Below are positions 12,135 through 25,015 of a DNA stretch of 64,000 nt, in pieces. The stretch is taken from positions 1,316,360-1,380,359 of the forward strand of contig RDEW01000001.1 of NCBI GenBank assembly GCA_011109175.1, given 5' to 3'. Numbering within the stretch: the first letter of the stretch is position 1; each line of letters starts with the position of its first letter. The stretch comes from Dicyema japonicum (lineage: Eukaryota; Dicyemida; Rhombozoa; Dicyemidae). The notes under the pieces are model-generated. The model saw nothing but the letters and a program-made list of their open reading frames with translations, had not been told where the DNA came from and did not search any database. The position numbers and the translations under genes were made by a program.

Positions 12135-15100
12135 TTATGAGGAAATATTAAAATCCTATAATAAAATAAAGAGCATACTTCTATTTTATACCCACATTCA
12201 ACCAATTTCTCCATGACCTGATGTGCCTTACCTCTCACAGACACGTGTCCACTTAGGTAGCATGCAACGATATTTGGAATGAGCATATCAGGCAACTTGG
12301 AATGAATATCCCCATCAAATATGGTGGTTAAACCTTCCAACGTCAATTCAACCACTGAATTTGACTTAGAAGTGAGACTCTAAAGTTGATAAAAATAATT
12401 CTCACAGCACGAACTACACTACCAATTGCTTCAATCTCTTCAGAACTCTCAAGATGTCTTATAAACACATTTATAATTTCAAAGAAAGACTAGGATACAT
12501 TCCTCAGAAAATTCAGCCACCAAACTACCTCATCTATGGAACTGACTGAAGTGACATAATCAACAATTTTCCCGACATGAGACTTGATTCTACAATAATT
12601 TGTCATCAAAACCCAAAAAAGAGCATGAAATGAAACTTTACATGACCAGACCCTAAGATGGTTATAAATCACAACTTAAGAGATATGTCTCAACGGCGGA
12701 ATCAAAGTCATCGTCTGATATGAATGAAAATAATAGTCCCAGGCATTTTGCTGCATGTAGACAATAGACATGGTTTGGATCCGATTCATACACAAGAAGA
12801 TTCTCAGTTATAAAGGACAAAGCATCAAATGAAAATGTTTGCCTTGAATGTTCAAAAACATTGCAGAGTCCCGCTATTATCGAAGCCCTGGAAGTGAGGA
12901 TGATTACTATACCTTATACTCGCATTCGTCTGATCGAGATATGCTCCCAAAAGTCGGTCAGCATAAGCTGAAGGAGTTGAATCGACGCAAACAACGAGAC
13001 CAATACATTCAGCCGCTAAATCCCTTATTTTGATATTCACATCGACGATAGCATTACAAAGGGTCACACGAAAAAGTGAAATAAATGGTTTAAGACTTTC
13101 CCGAGCACGTGATATAAACTCCTTTAGTAACGTTAAAATATTGATTTTGGCTGTTAAGGACTGATTGTGAATCATCGACCGCACCAAAACACCAACAAGA
13201 GTCATGGCCGATGTATTTAAGGCGCCTGGTGGACATTTCATTACAATCGACAGTAAAGCACCAATACAGTCTTCTTTATTTTCTACACCGTGGACTAAAC
13301 ATGCTATTTCGAAAAGAGGGACAAAACAAAGTATCCCCTAAAGATGACTTTATTAAAGAGATACCTTTTCAGGTAACCCAAATCCGGTATATTTTGGGAT
13401 GTGATCGACCCCAGCACTTTGTCGATTATTCCCCTAATCGTCTTAAAGGATTGGTTGAAGAGATCAGGATCCACGTTCTATGGTATAAACGAACAGTAAC
13501 CTTTATGAAGGTATCCATGGAATTCCAGGCTTCTTCATATACCACCATCTCCCCGTCGCATAAAAGCGTGAATATGAGTTGGAAGAACTCCATAGAAAAT
13601 TGTTCTGGATCGAATGCTTAGACAAAACCAATCTTGAAAGAAATCGGGCACCAGCAACGCGTTCGATAACCCCCGAGTTGAGCATTTCAGAAACAATGAA
13701 TCTAACCACGTGGAGACAACTTTGTTTGTCCTCAATAGCACTAATAAAATTGTCATACTTATAAATTTCCTAAAATTATTACTTTTTAAACCGTCAAAAA
13801 CGTGTCACTAGACTTCAAATCTCCCAAAATTGCCCCCATAATTTCCCTACTCTTGGAACTGATATTAATTGGGATATGCTCGGATAGTTCTAAGAGTCCG
13901 TTCAAGTCAACCCCCCTTTGACACAACTAGAATGACAATAATAATAGACCAGAGGAATGACAGATTGAGGGAAAATGTTGTGCTTGATTTGGCAGATAGA
14001 TGCAATAGCAGACATGAGAGGAGAATAGAAGTCACCCTCCTGTATGATAATAAAACAGTCAAACCGCTCGATTAACCAAAAACGGCAATAAAACGTCCAA
14101 GGCGTCATTTCCGACTGAGTTGTAAAGCTGTGTGAAGGCCTCAGTAGTTTTCTGTCGTACATCTACTTCCTCATCAACAAACCCATGCAATATAACATCA
14201 AGACTTCTACGTAAGGCACGAATAGCCTAAAAGACTGAATGACAAACCAAACCTGTTCTTTGCTTAAAGAAGAGAGAGCATATCCAACCGCGTATTGAAG
14301 TGCTGCTCTAAATCTGGTGTCTCCATCGAACATCAGATGGAAGATACTAGAACAAATATCCTCATCCTTCCGAAAAGTGTCCGTAAGGGCAGTCAAACAG
14401 GCCTTAATACCATATACTACATACATTCGTCATATGGAGCATATCATCGGAAGCAATGACTTCAAAAACAAAGCGACATAAATGAATATTAACAAATGTC
14501 GCAATGCTGCTATCAAAGATGAGTCTCCACACCCTCAAGGAAGCTTGAGCGACATGAGGACAAGAATCGAAACGATTAATGAAAATGATGGACATTACCC
14601 TAGGTAACATCTCATCCCCCAAAACTCTGAGAATCGTCTGTTTATGAATATAAATTTCAACCTTAAAATTAGTGTTGTTAGAGCGGACAACCTCCAAAGT
14701 CTCAATGTTACCAACCACTCCTGTAAAATTTATAGCAAAAAAGACCAATAATTTGACAGAAAAGCTGTCCAATCAAATGAACAGACCAACGTCGAATAAA
14801 TTTATCTCGATGTACCATTGAATCCTCAATATGAGGGACAATTAGATCAAACGACCGATCTCCGAACTTGCGAAGGATGCACATTAAAGTCTGTAGAGCA
14901 GTTTCTCTCAAATTATCATCATTGAATTTCTAAAATTACGCCAAATCAACCTTTACGATAGAATTAACCAATCGTGGAATATGTGGAGTAAATTCGTTAG
15001 GAAAATCAAAGGGAATATACATAGCAAGTCTCAGACAACCATCCAGCGTGTAGTAATCAGCGCTTTCAGAACCCACAGTCTGTACTATTTCTTCAAGTGC

Positions 15101-18100
15101 ACAGTTGATTTTATGCGTCCCCAATGCTTTAATGATTTCATAGTATCCTGCACAGTTAAAAATAGTACAACCTCTTGCTCCCCCTTGGCGATCACAAACA
15201 TTATCCTTGCTAGTCATAAGCGAGTAAAGCCAAGATAAAGTTTCGTTAATATTTTCCGTAGTTTTAGCGACGGTAGCAAAGGCCTTCGCAGTCATTCCCC
15301 TGACTTCGGAATCCAGACTTTTAAGACATATTTTCAAGTTTGGGAGCACATCAGTACTATACACCCGAATGTCCTAATATTAAAAAACCATGAGTACTTT
15401 TATATCAGCCAACGAAGAGAGACGTGAAAAAATAAGGGCCGACAGAAAATTACATTTGGAATTTAAATCACGGAATCCGTTTTGTATAACAGGAATTATA
15501 ATTGACAAAGAAGGGGAGTCAATGGCATGAACAAATTTAATCTGAGAGAGAGCAGTCAGCGACTTTAGGGTCAAATCTGGATTCACAAGAGAAGATATAA
15601 GGACATCAACAATTTCTATAGGTTAGTCTTCAAATTACTTGAAATTTCAGGATTTTTAATGACAGAACCAATTTTTTTGAGAGTAGATATAGCAGCTTCC
15701 TTGACTTGTGAGGTAATATCTTTAAGGCTTTTTATAAGTCTGGGCATTGCCTCGGGTAACGCTTGGGACATTATTTGAGTTGATCCATGAGCAATAGTCC
15801 CAATAATTTCAATTGATCCTACTCGCGTCCTCCACGAACGATCTCCCAAAGCCTCCAAAAGTCTGGAAGTATTTGTTTCATTCCATGCGTACTAAGGTTC
15901 GACATAACAATATTTGCACAATCTTCAGCTGCCTAAGACATTTATGTACTCCCCTTACTTCTCGCACGTGATTATTCGGATCACCAATAAGAATAAGTAA
16001 ATTTGGAATAAGGGTCACAGTGTAAGGCTCAAAAATTTTTCCCATAAGTTTGCATAAGGCGGATAGAACAAAAAGCGTCTAAATTAGTGAAGCATACAAC
16101 TTTCTTTGACTATGTAGTCCTTGGAGTTGAAATTATCGCCAAGAAAGGTAAGAATGTTGTATTTTTTGATGGAGGAAATTCCCATTCCTTTGCAAAATCC
16201 GGCCAATCCGTACGCGAAACCCCGTCTTTTCGAATAATTTTTTGACTCCATTAGTCCTGTCCTCATTCTGTCCACAAATTCCTGTTCTCTATTCTTGATA
16301 GATCTCACGAATGTTGGCAAACATCGAGCGATGTTTTCTTGAACCTATTAATGCTAAATTAATAATACCATCTGTGAGGGAGTAGACAGTGCCTCAATCA
16401 GATTCTCCAAAATTTCTAAAACCCTTGAGTCAGTCTCATCAAGATAATGTGCCAACGATCCAATAATTGTAATCATCACGTGTCTTTTTGTATAAGAGTC
16501 TTCACCACATCCAACATCAAATAAAAGTCCGTTCAAAAATGGCAATAATTGTTCCACGTGGTTCTATTTGTTATATACAGTAGTAACCCCTCCATACAAA
16601 TCAACCAAATTTATAGCAACGTCAAAGAACAACTTAACAATGTTGGGATTGGAGTCATCCACAGTCACAGTGAGAATAAAGCTTAAAACGTCAATGAGAA
16701 GATCGGGAGAATGTCCATAAAATTTGTTAAGTTCAAGCAAAGCCAACCCAGAACCGTGACGAGCCCACCATTTGTCGACAATGTTCACTTTAACACAATC
16801 TTTTTTACTTTCTTTGAACTAAAAATTCATTTAAATGGATAACAGGTAGGTTATGCTTATAAATGTCCTCAATTTTATTAATAAGGGGCTCAATTGGCTG
16901 CTCTAACAGTCCGAGTGTGTATCGAAGTCCATGTGAGGCAGCTTTTCTCAATTCGACCTTTTCGGAAACTACCATACCAAACAGTTTATCGAGGACATCA
17001 GAATCAACTTCAAAATCGGCCAATTCAAAAACACTAAGAGTAACATAAAATTCTACGAGGTGGCCATCTTTTTGATATTTTCACTGGCAGGCCAATGCAT
17101 TGAAACAACTAGTGTACTACAAAGACGACAACGGAGCTCAGAATTCGTTTCAGAAACAATGCTGAGTGAAAGGGGTGTCTTGAGTAATGTCTATATTACG
17201 TGTAAGTTAAACCTCAAATCCAATTTTCCGCAAAACATAGTTATCGCACATTAAAAGACGGCAGAGCTTATACATTTCGTCAGGGCAGTCTTCCTTCAAC
17301 TCACAGAAAAAAGCAAAGATATCGAATAGCCAAGTGACCTCATTGGTCATGTCGCAGTATTCATCCAATAAAATTTCAGCAATATCCAAGATTTCTAGGA
17401 TAGGTAGATTATTAACAATTCCCACAACATCCTTTTCTTCTACGATATGACAAAAATTGTCAATTTCCTATGAGAATTAGAATGAATAAAACAGGTTCTT
17501 TCAAACAGTATCGTTTGATTCCGTCAAGATACTCAAAAAGATGGGTAAGTGATTTTGTGAAAAAAGTCGAAATCGACAGAGAAGTCAAGATTGATAGTTC
17601 CTGAACTGAACAACAGATTTCATAAGGAAAATAAAAAACGAACTCTGGGGGATGATTAATCTGGTATCAAAGTCATAATATTTATTTCGAATAAGCTCCA
17701 CAGCTTTCATAACATGGTCTTCGAGTGATTCCTGAAACGACTTAGCCACGAGGCTACAGTCAACTCTTATTTTACAATCCCCCACAAAGTAACTAAAACT
17801 CAGAAAAATAAAAAACCTTCAGAACCGGTCAAATTTGGAAAAGAATAAGAAACAAAATTATAAATCATTTCAATCCCAATATTATAAATTAGCTTGTCCT
17901 TCAAACAACATTCGGAATGCCGCAGTAAGGCTGATCCGTTACTTGAATTCAGATAAACACCCTTCATTGTTTGAAGCAGTCTATGAATCCAAAAAGATGT
18001 CGAGGACAGCTAAAATAATTAAATCAGACTACATTATGCAAACGCTGAGCAAGAAGTGATTCCTCTTCCATTTTTTCCTGAATTTGCTTGAACTGCTTTT

Positions 18101-20769
18101 CATTCATTTTAACGCCACTAAAAGTACATTTAAGGTCATCCTGCAACGTAATAGCATACAATAACCTCCCCCGGTTTCAATTTGCTGTTCTTTATGTTAA
18201 CTTCTTTTATCCTGAATATACAATTATCATTACATTTCCAGCAGTCCAACATCGTGTAATCTCCCAGAATCGGCACACTCCATCACAGCACAGTCGCTGG
18301 TGGAAACACTAGCCTGGATGACTATTTTATTGGCTTCGATTAGTTTCGTTAAAAGTAAGTCCCGTAAACTAATTAGTTTTAAAAATGATTCAACGTGGTC
18401 CAGCATAACAAGCAGGCAAGATTAAGAGCAGCATCAGAATCAGTCGCTCTAATCAGCAACTCAGCATATTTCTCGGTAGATATGACTTCTAGTTTGTAGT
18501 TGGCTACCAAATATGTGTGATCATCTAAAATAGTTCATAGAGCATACAAATGAAGGGATCTGTCAACCTAAGAACATTTTCAAGCAAATATCCCTCCATA
18601 TTACTCTCATCAATGGATTGGGAAATGATTTTGAATACAGTACGAAATCTAGATGGGTTGAACAGACAAAACGAAGAAATCACGGATCCCTACCAACAAT
18701 TCAAATAAATCACGACAGTCAGATTTCTACGTTGTCGAAAAAATAACAAATCTGAGAAAGGAGATCAGGAATGTAAGAATCACAGACTTCCAATTTAAAG
18801 TTTCTCATGTTGAATAAACGGTGGAACATACCCAAAACAATGAAACGAGAAATAACTCTACGTCTGAAATTGCCTCAAAATGAAAACCTGTCGTCAGAAA
18901 TGCACCAATCAGTAATTTTCATGGCTAGAGGGATGGCAATCCCGAGTTCTGGCACATAAAAAATGGCATAACCTTCACATGTGTATGATCCCAAGGTTTT
19001 GTCTGAGAATAAGCAATTAATAATAAGATTCTTAACTTCATCAGAAGACCCAAAATTCCTAAAATACAAAAAATTGAGAGAACGCAAATAAATTAGCCAA
19101 AGGGAGTATTTTGGACTGAGAAGATTTTTCATTAAAACAGCTTTTAATATACTTTTCTAGAAAATCAACGCATTCAGACAAAAAATCCTCGTCTGATCGA
19201 CCAAATTATTAATAATAAAATACCGGTCTCCCTATTAAGAAAAGCTACCAAGGTCATGAGGACAACTGAGAAACCGGTAACGTTTAATAGCTTTTTATAT
19301 GTGGGGGAAATATAAGTTCTATAAATGATTTAAAAGTTCAACAATGACAGAATATAGAGAAGATTTCGAATTTGCGGATATTTTTTGGAGGGGACAAGTC
19401 CAGGAATTAAGAGCTTTGACCGATGCTTGAATGATTTTAGATAAATCTAAGGTAAAAACCATTTCTACTTGTGTTAATAAGAATAGAAAAAAGGGTCGTA
19501 AAAACGGTTTCACAAAGCTCACCCGTTGGATGTCTTGTTTTAGCAAATCCTGCGATCGAGAAAATGCCAGCCTCCTTGATGTTCACGTCAGTTGTTTTAA
19601 GCACTGAAATAAGTAAATGAACGAACATCCGATTAGCAGGGAAAGAATTTCCTTGGTTACTGGTTCGCTGAGGTTTGCCTTATAAAGTGAATTTAATGAC
19701 TGCAAAGCGTCTTTTCTGTGATCGGAGCTTTTCAGAAGTTCTACAAATTATAGAAGAAATCAACCAATGAGTTGATTGAATATACTCAGTAAAAGACCAT
19801 CACCACACCTCAAATGTCGAGCCATTGCATTGAACACTAGAATGATTATCACTAAGCCAAACGTTGGTGCAAGTAACGAAAATTACGCTTAAGCATCGTT
19901 ATTATAGCCGGGACTACTAAGGAAGTCGTCGTGGACTCATCTATGGGGAGCAAAATGTATTTTATTCCGTTCTAAGTAATGAAATAAGGAAACCAGAATA
20001 TTATTCGGATATTGATCATATAAATCAGTCGAATTTAATATTGTCGTGATCAGATCGCAAAATAATGCCCAAAATGTACTTAAATAGTACCTCATTTGGA
20101 GCAAGAAAATTGTTAGCGTTCATGGCTACAAAGGGGCATATTATGTAGAATAGGGATAAGTCTTGTTTGAAGCAAGCATACATTGAATTCAGGACATTTG
20201 TGCACAGCTCATGGGGGTTGTTACTCTAATATTTTGATATAACGATAACCAAATTTAATGCCATACTCCACAAATGTTCAAAATTTCTACAAAATGCAAC
20301 TTCGGATTTTGAAGAAGAGCATAACTTGGCTATATGAGAATGTAAAAGTAACTAAAATATCAATGAGTGGATACCAGTAATTTAGCCTCCTCTGAATTCC
20401 AATCGTAAATACCGCCAATTAGCTGACCAGTCGTATTGAGAACTACTAAGCCTCTTTTTGGTGAGACATTTTGCACCAATTTTTGATAATTTTAATAAAA
20501 TGCTTGTAAAGCTTTGTCATTTGCTTAGGATGAGCTTGAATAATGAAAATAATAGTCTGGTAGTTGACAAGGCTGTGCTTTGACATAAAAACATATGAGA
20601 AGTGGACTGAGTTTATAAGAATGTCCATCATTTTATGCTTGGAAAACTCTATTAAATTATATGTAGCACAACTCAATATTTTCTCTGTGAAAACTGAAGG
20701 ATGAAGGTATAACAGTTCGTTTATGTTGAAAGCTTCATGATCCATATTTGAAGCCTTACTTTCTGACAT
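12135..20769 (-). CDS. GCN1: GCN1, ribosome-bound activator of the eIF2alpha kinase GCN2 (multi-exon)
   Basis: A giant HEAT-repeat protein that senses collided ribosomes and activates GCN2. Reading 5' to 3' on the minus strand, the exon order matches animal GCN1: a helical N-terminal part (from MSESKASNMDHEAF), a Lys/Glu coil with KQFKQIQEKMEEE near 18.1 kb, KWWARHGSGLALLELNK at 16.7 kb, IEALSTPSQ at 16.4 kb, KRRGFAYGLAGFCKGMGI at 16.2 kb, SWRTRVGSIEIIGTIAHG at 15.8 kb, FVHAIDSPSLSIIIPVIQ at 15.5 kb, then C-terminal HEAT repeats to GYKIEDFNISS and a stop at 12135-12137. The last intron is 23 nt. Total coding length is about 2,600 residues, near the usual ~2,670. I did not resolve every exon, so small frame errors may remain. 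Confidence 0.9.
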
Positions 20770-20874
20770 GCCAAAATCACGATTAATTATTTAAATATTT
20801 TATTAAAAATAAATAAAATTTATTTTCAAATAGTTAACAAGACCCATAAAGGTGCGTTCATACAATGCATTTGT

Positions 20875-21345
20875 TCTGCCTATTTTGCTATACAACTCAG
20901 GAACGTGGATTTGAATCTAACTTGCACTGAAACCCTGAATGCTTTTCACAGAAAACAACTGAAATCCCTATTGGGCATACGCTGTCCGAAGGTGATCAGC
21001 AACCAGAACCTATATACTATATGTAAATCTGAAAGCTTTGGGACCACTATAAGGAACACTCGAATGTTACTATTTGGACATATATTGAGAATGGATCCTG
21101 CTGCTCCAACAAATGACTTTATGGAATCGTATTTCCTAAGCACCAGTCCATTTCGTGTCAGACCACGGACAACCCTTCCACTGACCATAAACAATGACCC
21201 AAAAAATGTCATAATGCGACTTGAAAATACTGATAATTTAGACGACCTCCGAAAAATCGCAATCTCAAGAGGAGCGTGGAGGCGTCTGACTGCAAAGATT
21301 ATCCGGGGTGCGGCACAAGCGATGTCAATGGATTAACTTTCTTGT
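20875..21345 (+). pseudogene. RTE-like LINE, C-terminal domain (well preserved)
   Basis: An open frame of about 140 codons carries the conserved end of the retrotransposon protein: LNAFHRKQLKSLLGIRCPK, RMLLFGHILRMDPAAP and AWRRLTAKIIRG. It is 5'-truncated, with no reverse transcriptase upstream, and lies in the gap just upstream of GCN1. Its openness suggests fairly recent insertion. It is not a host gene. Confidence 0.75.
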
Positions 21346-21743
21346 TCCAGAGAGGCTATCCACACAAGTGCCGTCCCAAGCGAGGTATCTAACCTTGAAT
21401 TTATTGAAGACGGTTTTACTAAAACCACTGTCGCAACTCCAAATTATGGAATTCTATGACTTATTCAGATTATATCCACGATCTATGCATTCATGAATTT
21501 GATGTTAAATAAAAATGAATTTTTGAATAAAATTAAAAATTATGATCTACCTCTCCACTTCCTTACTTTGGGTTTAAAATTGGGGGAGACATATTTGTGA
21601 TCCGGTTTAATACAGCTAATGGTCTTGGTGTAGAGTAATTCATCCAAATCTGTGTTAGTCTTAATCAGAAGTAGTTGCACAAAGGTTCCCTCCAACCCAA
21701 GCATATTCTCTATGCAGGAGGTGCACGATCCTACTCGTCTAAA

Positions 21744-22627
21744 TTACACGAAACCGATCATTGGGGTCACTTTTTCAAATCCCTCCTCAGTTTGAGAAAT
21801 TCTTGGAATAACTACCACAACTGAGATACTTTGAGATTTTGCTTGGGGGAATATTAGGATTGGGGACATTCTTTTCATTGTCCCCTCAAAGCTCTTGACT
21901 TCATTTCGAGAGATCAACTGCTCATGGCTTGGAGACTTTGACCCAATCGATTCCTGAATAGTCACTTCTGATTGAGTCTCAATAAAATCGGAAATGTAAG
22001 ACTCAGTCTGATCAAGGATCTCTTCGACTTCTTCAATCTGTTCGTGTTCGTTCAAATTCAATATAGAGATCCCCGTTTGTCCATTAGAAATCTCCGTTTT
22101 TATTGACTCCATGTCTTCCTCGCTTAATTTGATTGACTCCACTCTCTCCTTCGACTTCAAGGATGTCAATTCGTCAAAGTCCACAAAGCATTCGTCATTT
22201 TCTTCAGAAACTAAATCACATTCAGTTCATAAAATACTCTTTTCAGATACGACTTCCACTTTTTGGAGACTTTCGGCGTCACTGGTCCCCATTCGTTGCT
22301 CAGATGCCTCATTTGTTTTATTTTCCACTACAATATTGATTATTATCTACCATCAAGTAAAAAAGACTCCTCCAGCAAACGACTTCCACGCTTCAAAAAC
22401 CTTTTTGCTAAACCATCAATTCAATAGTAACCCCCCATATGAGGATTTTCGTCCTCCGCTTGCTTAGCCTTTGAGAAATCACCACTCTCAGACGAATCGG
22501 TGATAGAACTAATAATTTGTTATTATGATTACTCGTCTATGTTGAAAATCTTGTCTCTCACAGTATTTTTTGACTGTGGTTGAGATTGGCCAATTAGATT
22601 GTATGCTTTATTTAATGAATCAGACAT
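21744..22627 (-). CDS. Uncharacterised acidic protein, five exons
   Basis: I do not recognise this gene. From ATG at 22625-22627 the frame runs MSDSLNKAYNLIGQSQ, crosses four small GT..AG introns (24, 24, 23 and 27 nt by my reading) and ends in a long Glu/Ser/Ile-rich exon closing EGFEKVTPMIGFV. All exon junctions keep frame, which supports a real gene. The product is about 245 residues, acidic and low in aromatics, with no signal peptide or membrane segment. One basic patch, GAKRFLKRGSRLLEES, faintly resembles the PFLKRGEGL motif of CPAP/SAS-4 centriole proteins; I treat this as a weak hint only. Confidence 0.6.
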
Positions 22628-22639
22628 TCACCAAGGTAA

Positions 22640-23384
22640 TAGCAATTAAGATATTTTTAAGTGAAATTGCAAGCTGAAAAAATAACATTTGTTAAAAATT
22701 TTATTTTAATTTTTTTAGCAACACAAATTTATTTTAAATAATTAACTAAAATAAAAGAGTCGGCTTTATTTAATTGTCTCTTCTTTGAGCTGTCCGATCT
22801 ATGGGAGAGACCGGCATTTTCTGGGTCCTATTTAATAGCCGCTGGTCTCCCCAAGTTAATGAGTCGGGGGTTACCTAACAAACTCTTCTTTTAGCTATTC
22901 CCACACTTGAAGGTGATTATCTGAGTTTTCTCTCCTCAATTCCTTCATTCAGCAAACAGCATCTTCCAATTGCATGTCCTTCCTCCAATATCGACATCAG
23001 TTTTTCGTGTGACCAACCGGTATTTATGTTCTACCAACATAGTCTCAATAGTTCATGTTGGTTTGAATATATGCCTGTGTAGTGGTATCCATTTGAGCGT
23101 GTTTTGATGTGTTTGTGTACTTAAATCGAAACTAAAGTCCAAACTTGTGATTTAAATTTTTTATCGTCAATGTCCGTTCGATAATTTGGGTGCATAACGA
23201 GCTGTTAACTTGGTAAGAGCTGTGGAAGTTGATATAATAATCTTGAATGAAATAAAGCTCAAGAAAAAAGAGATCCTGGACTATTATAGCTCTATCTCTT
23301 AACCTTGAAGGCTGGAGATATCGCTGGAACAGAATAATGAACTTTCTGAACAAAATAACTAAAATCCTCAATCAATTAACATAA
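22640..23384. other. Intergenic DNA, no gene recognised
   Basis: AT-rich sequence with poly(A/T) runs near 22.68-22.76 kb and a GC-richer block at 22.78-23.05 kb without a credible exon. Possibly old repeat material. Confidence 0.35.
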
Positions 23385-23700
23385 TTAAGAGCAGTTTAAA
23401 AGCATACTAGGTTTTGGAGACTCTGCTATGGCTTGTAGGCTGTCAAGGTACTCCGCGTCCCTATGGCGGCTTCCGATTTCTTTAAGTTCTTCATCAAGGA
23501 CGGTCGGTAGGGATGTTTTTGGTCGACCACGGAAACATGGAGCGTTCAGAACAAAATAGTCTTCTATGAACACGTTCGAGGGGGTCCCCAGATTCAGACA
23601 AGTATTTGTTCAAACAGCCTCCATCTTACCTTCAGGAACCCCTGATATTGAACATCAAGAGGGAGAAGTCTATTTTTTCCAGACATAGTGTTCAGAGCCA
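23385..23700 (-). pseudogene. LINE C-terminal scrap
   Basis: FIEDYFVLNAPCFRGRPKTS corresponds to the block MESYFLSTSPFRVRPRTT of the element at 20.9-21.3 kb, followed by an LPTVLDEELKEIG segment. It is short, truncated on both sides and no longer functional. Confidence 0.55.
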
Positions 23701-23748
23701 CGTCACCAACTCAACCAAAAAACACGTTATTTTATAACATTGATTTTT

Positions 23749-24033
23749 TCAAGAACAATATCTGAAAGAATACTTGCTTTTTACATTCTGATTGTAAATG
23801 GGGGAATCAAGAGTGGCGAGTCCATGGGGATTGTAACTGATAGAAAACCAACGGTATATGGTATATATCAAAAATTGCGGTCCAATGATGTTAGTGGGAA
23901 ATAGGAACCAAACTAAAACCGTCGGAATGATTATTTCAGAATCACTAATACAGAAAAAAGGTCCTTCGAGCCATATTATGATGACTTCAGTTTCTATATT
24001 CAAAATTGAAAATTTGTGTGTCAGTGTGCTCAT
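23749..24033 (-). other. Unassigned open frame
   Basis: 94 open codons containing WLEGPFFCISDSEIIIPTVL and a hydrophobic-leaning tail. It might be a 3' exon of the unidentified gene just upstream (24146-24930) or a chance frame. No family recognised. Confidence 0.2.
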
Positions 24034-24145
24034 TTATGTGGATCCTAAATGAAAATGTTAGGGACCAAGAAAGACAGATCCCTTTGTTAGAAGTGGCAAA
24101 TTGACATTCATAAAATGAGAACTGTGTCGCTATTACGAGAATTTC

Positions 24146-24930
24146 TCAAATCCTCTCCCCCCTTTTATCAAAATTAAAAAAATTTCTTAAGACAAAGAAA
24201 TTGATTAACTTATCCAAACATTGATATCCCCCTTGATCAGTTTCCAGCTTTTGGGGAAAAGGATTCATTTCCGGGAGGAATTGATTCAATTCTTTACTTT
24301 TCAATATGAACATAATTATTTCACGTGTCATCATGGATTCGTCTCTGTTGTTACTGAGTGAATTATACTTCATAGTATTCTGATAAGGTAGATGCATTAC
24401 TGTTGTAGATACTTCTCGAATTGATAGTATCATAAGTTCTTCCCCAAATAGGGCGATGAGTATATTTTCTTTTGTTTCGGGTAGCTTTCATTTTAGGATA
24501 GCGGCAAAAACTATCATTTATCTTCCTCACTCTTGGAAGAGTTTTCACAACCAAAAAACTCGACGTTTTCATACATTTCCTTTGGTTCCGGATAAACTTA
24601 AGACCTGTCTTTGTGACCTCGACCGTTGGAGTACAATCAATAATAACCACCATAACCTTAATGATATTGAATAAGCAAGCCTCTGCTTCTAATTCACGTG
24701 GTATATTTCTCTGCATCTCCTCCATCAAAACACAGAACATCATCACTGCTAAGAAAACTTACATAAATGTCTTGGCAATCATAAGGAGCTCATAACAACC
24801 CCTTGTTTGTAGCCATTTGATAAATCAAAAGTTTGGGGGAACTTTTACAGGGACAGGATATTTTTTTCATTTCTACTAGTTTGGGCTGGACTTGTGTGTG
24901 ACATGAAAATCCCACACCTTCCACAACCAT
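24146..24930 (-). CDS. Unidentified multi-exon gene downstream of BRCA1
   Basis: Not recognised. An ATG at 24928-24930, 85 bp past the BRCA1 stop, opens 45 codons with VEMKKISCPCKSSPKLLIYQ. A frame-compatible junction then leads to MMFCVLMEEMQRNIPRELEA and a basic stretch (RKINDSFCRYPKMKATRNKR). A further open piece ends FVLRNFFNFDKRGERI. The CPC motif and basic middle could suit a nucleic-acid-binding protein, but that is speculation. Exon joins after 24.4 kb are not settled, so the 3' boundary is provisional. Confidence 0.4.
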
Positions 24931-25015
24931 GAAAGTGGATAAAATGCTAACTACTACTCCCTTCTCGGTATATTCAAGGTTAACAAATTAATTTTATAAA
25001 CAAAATACAAAAAAG

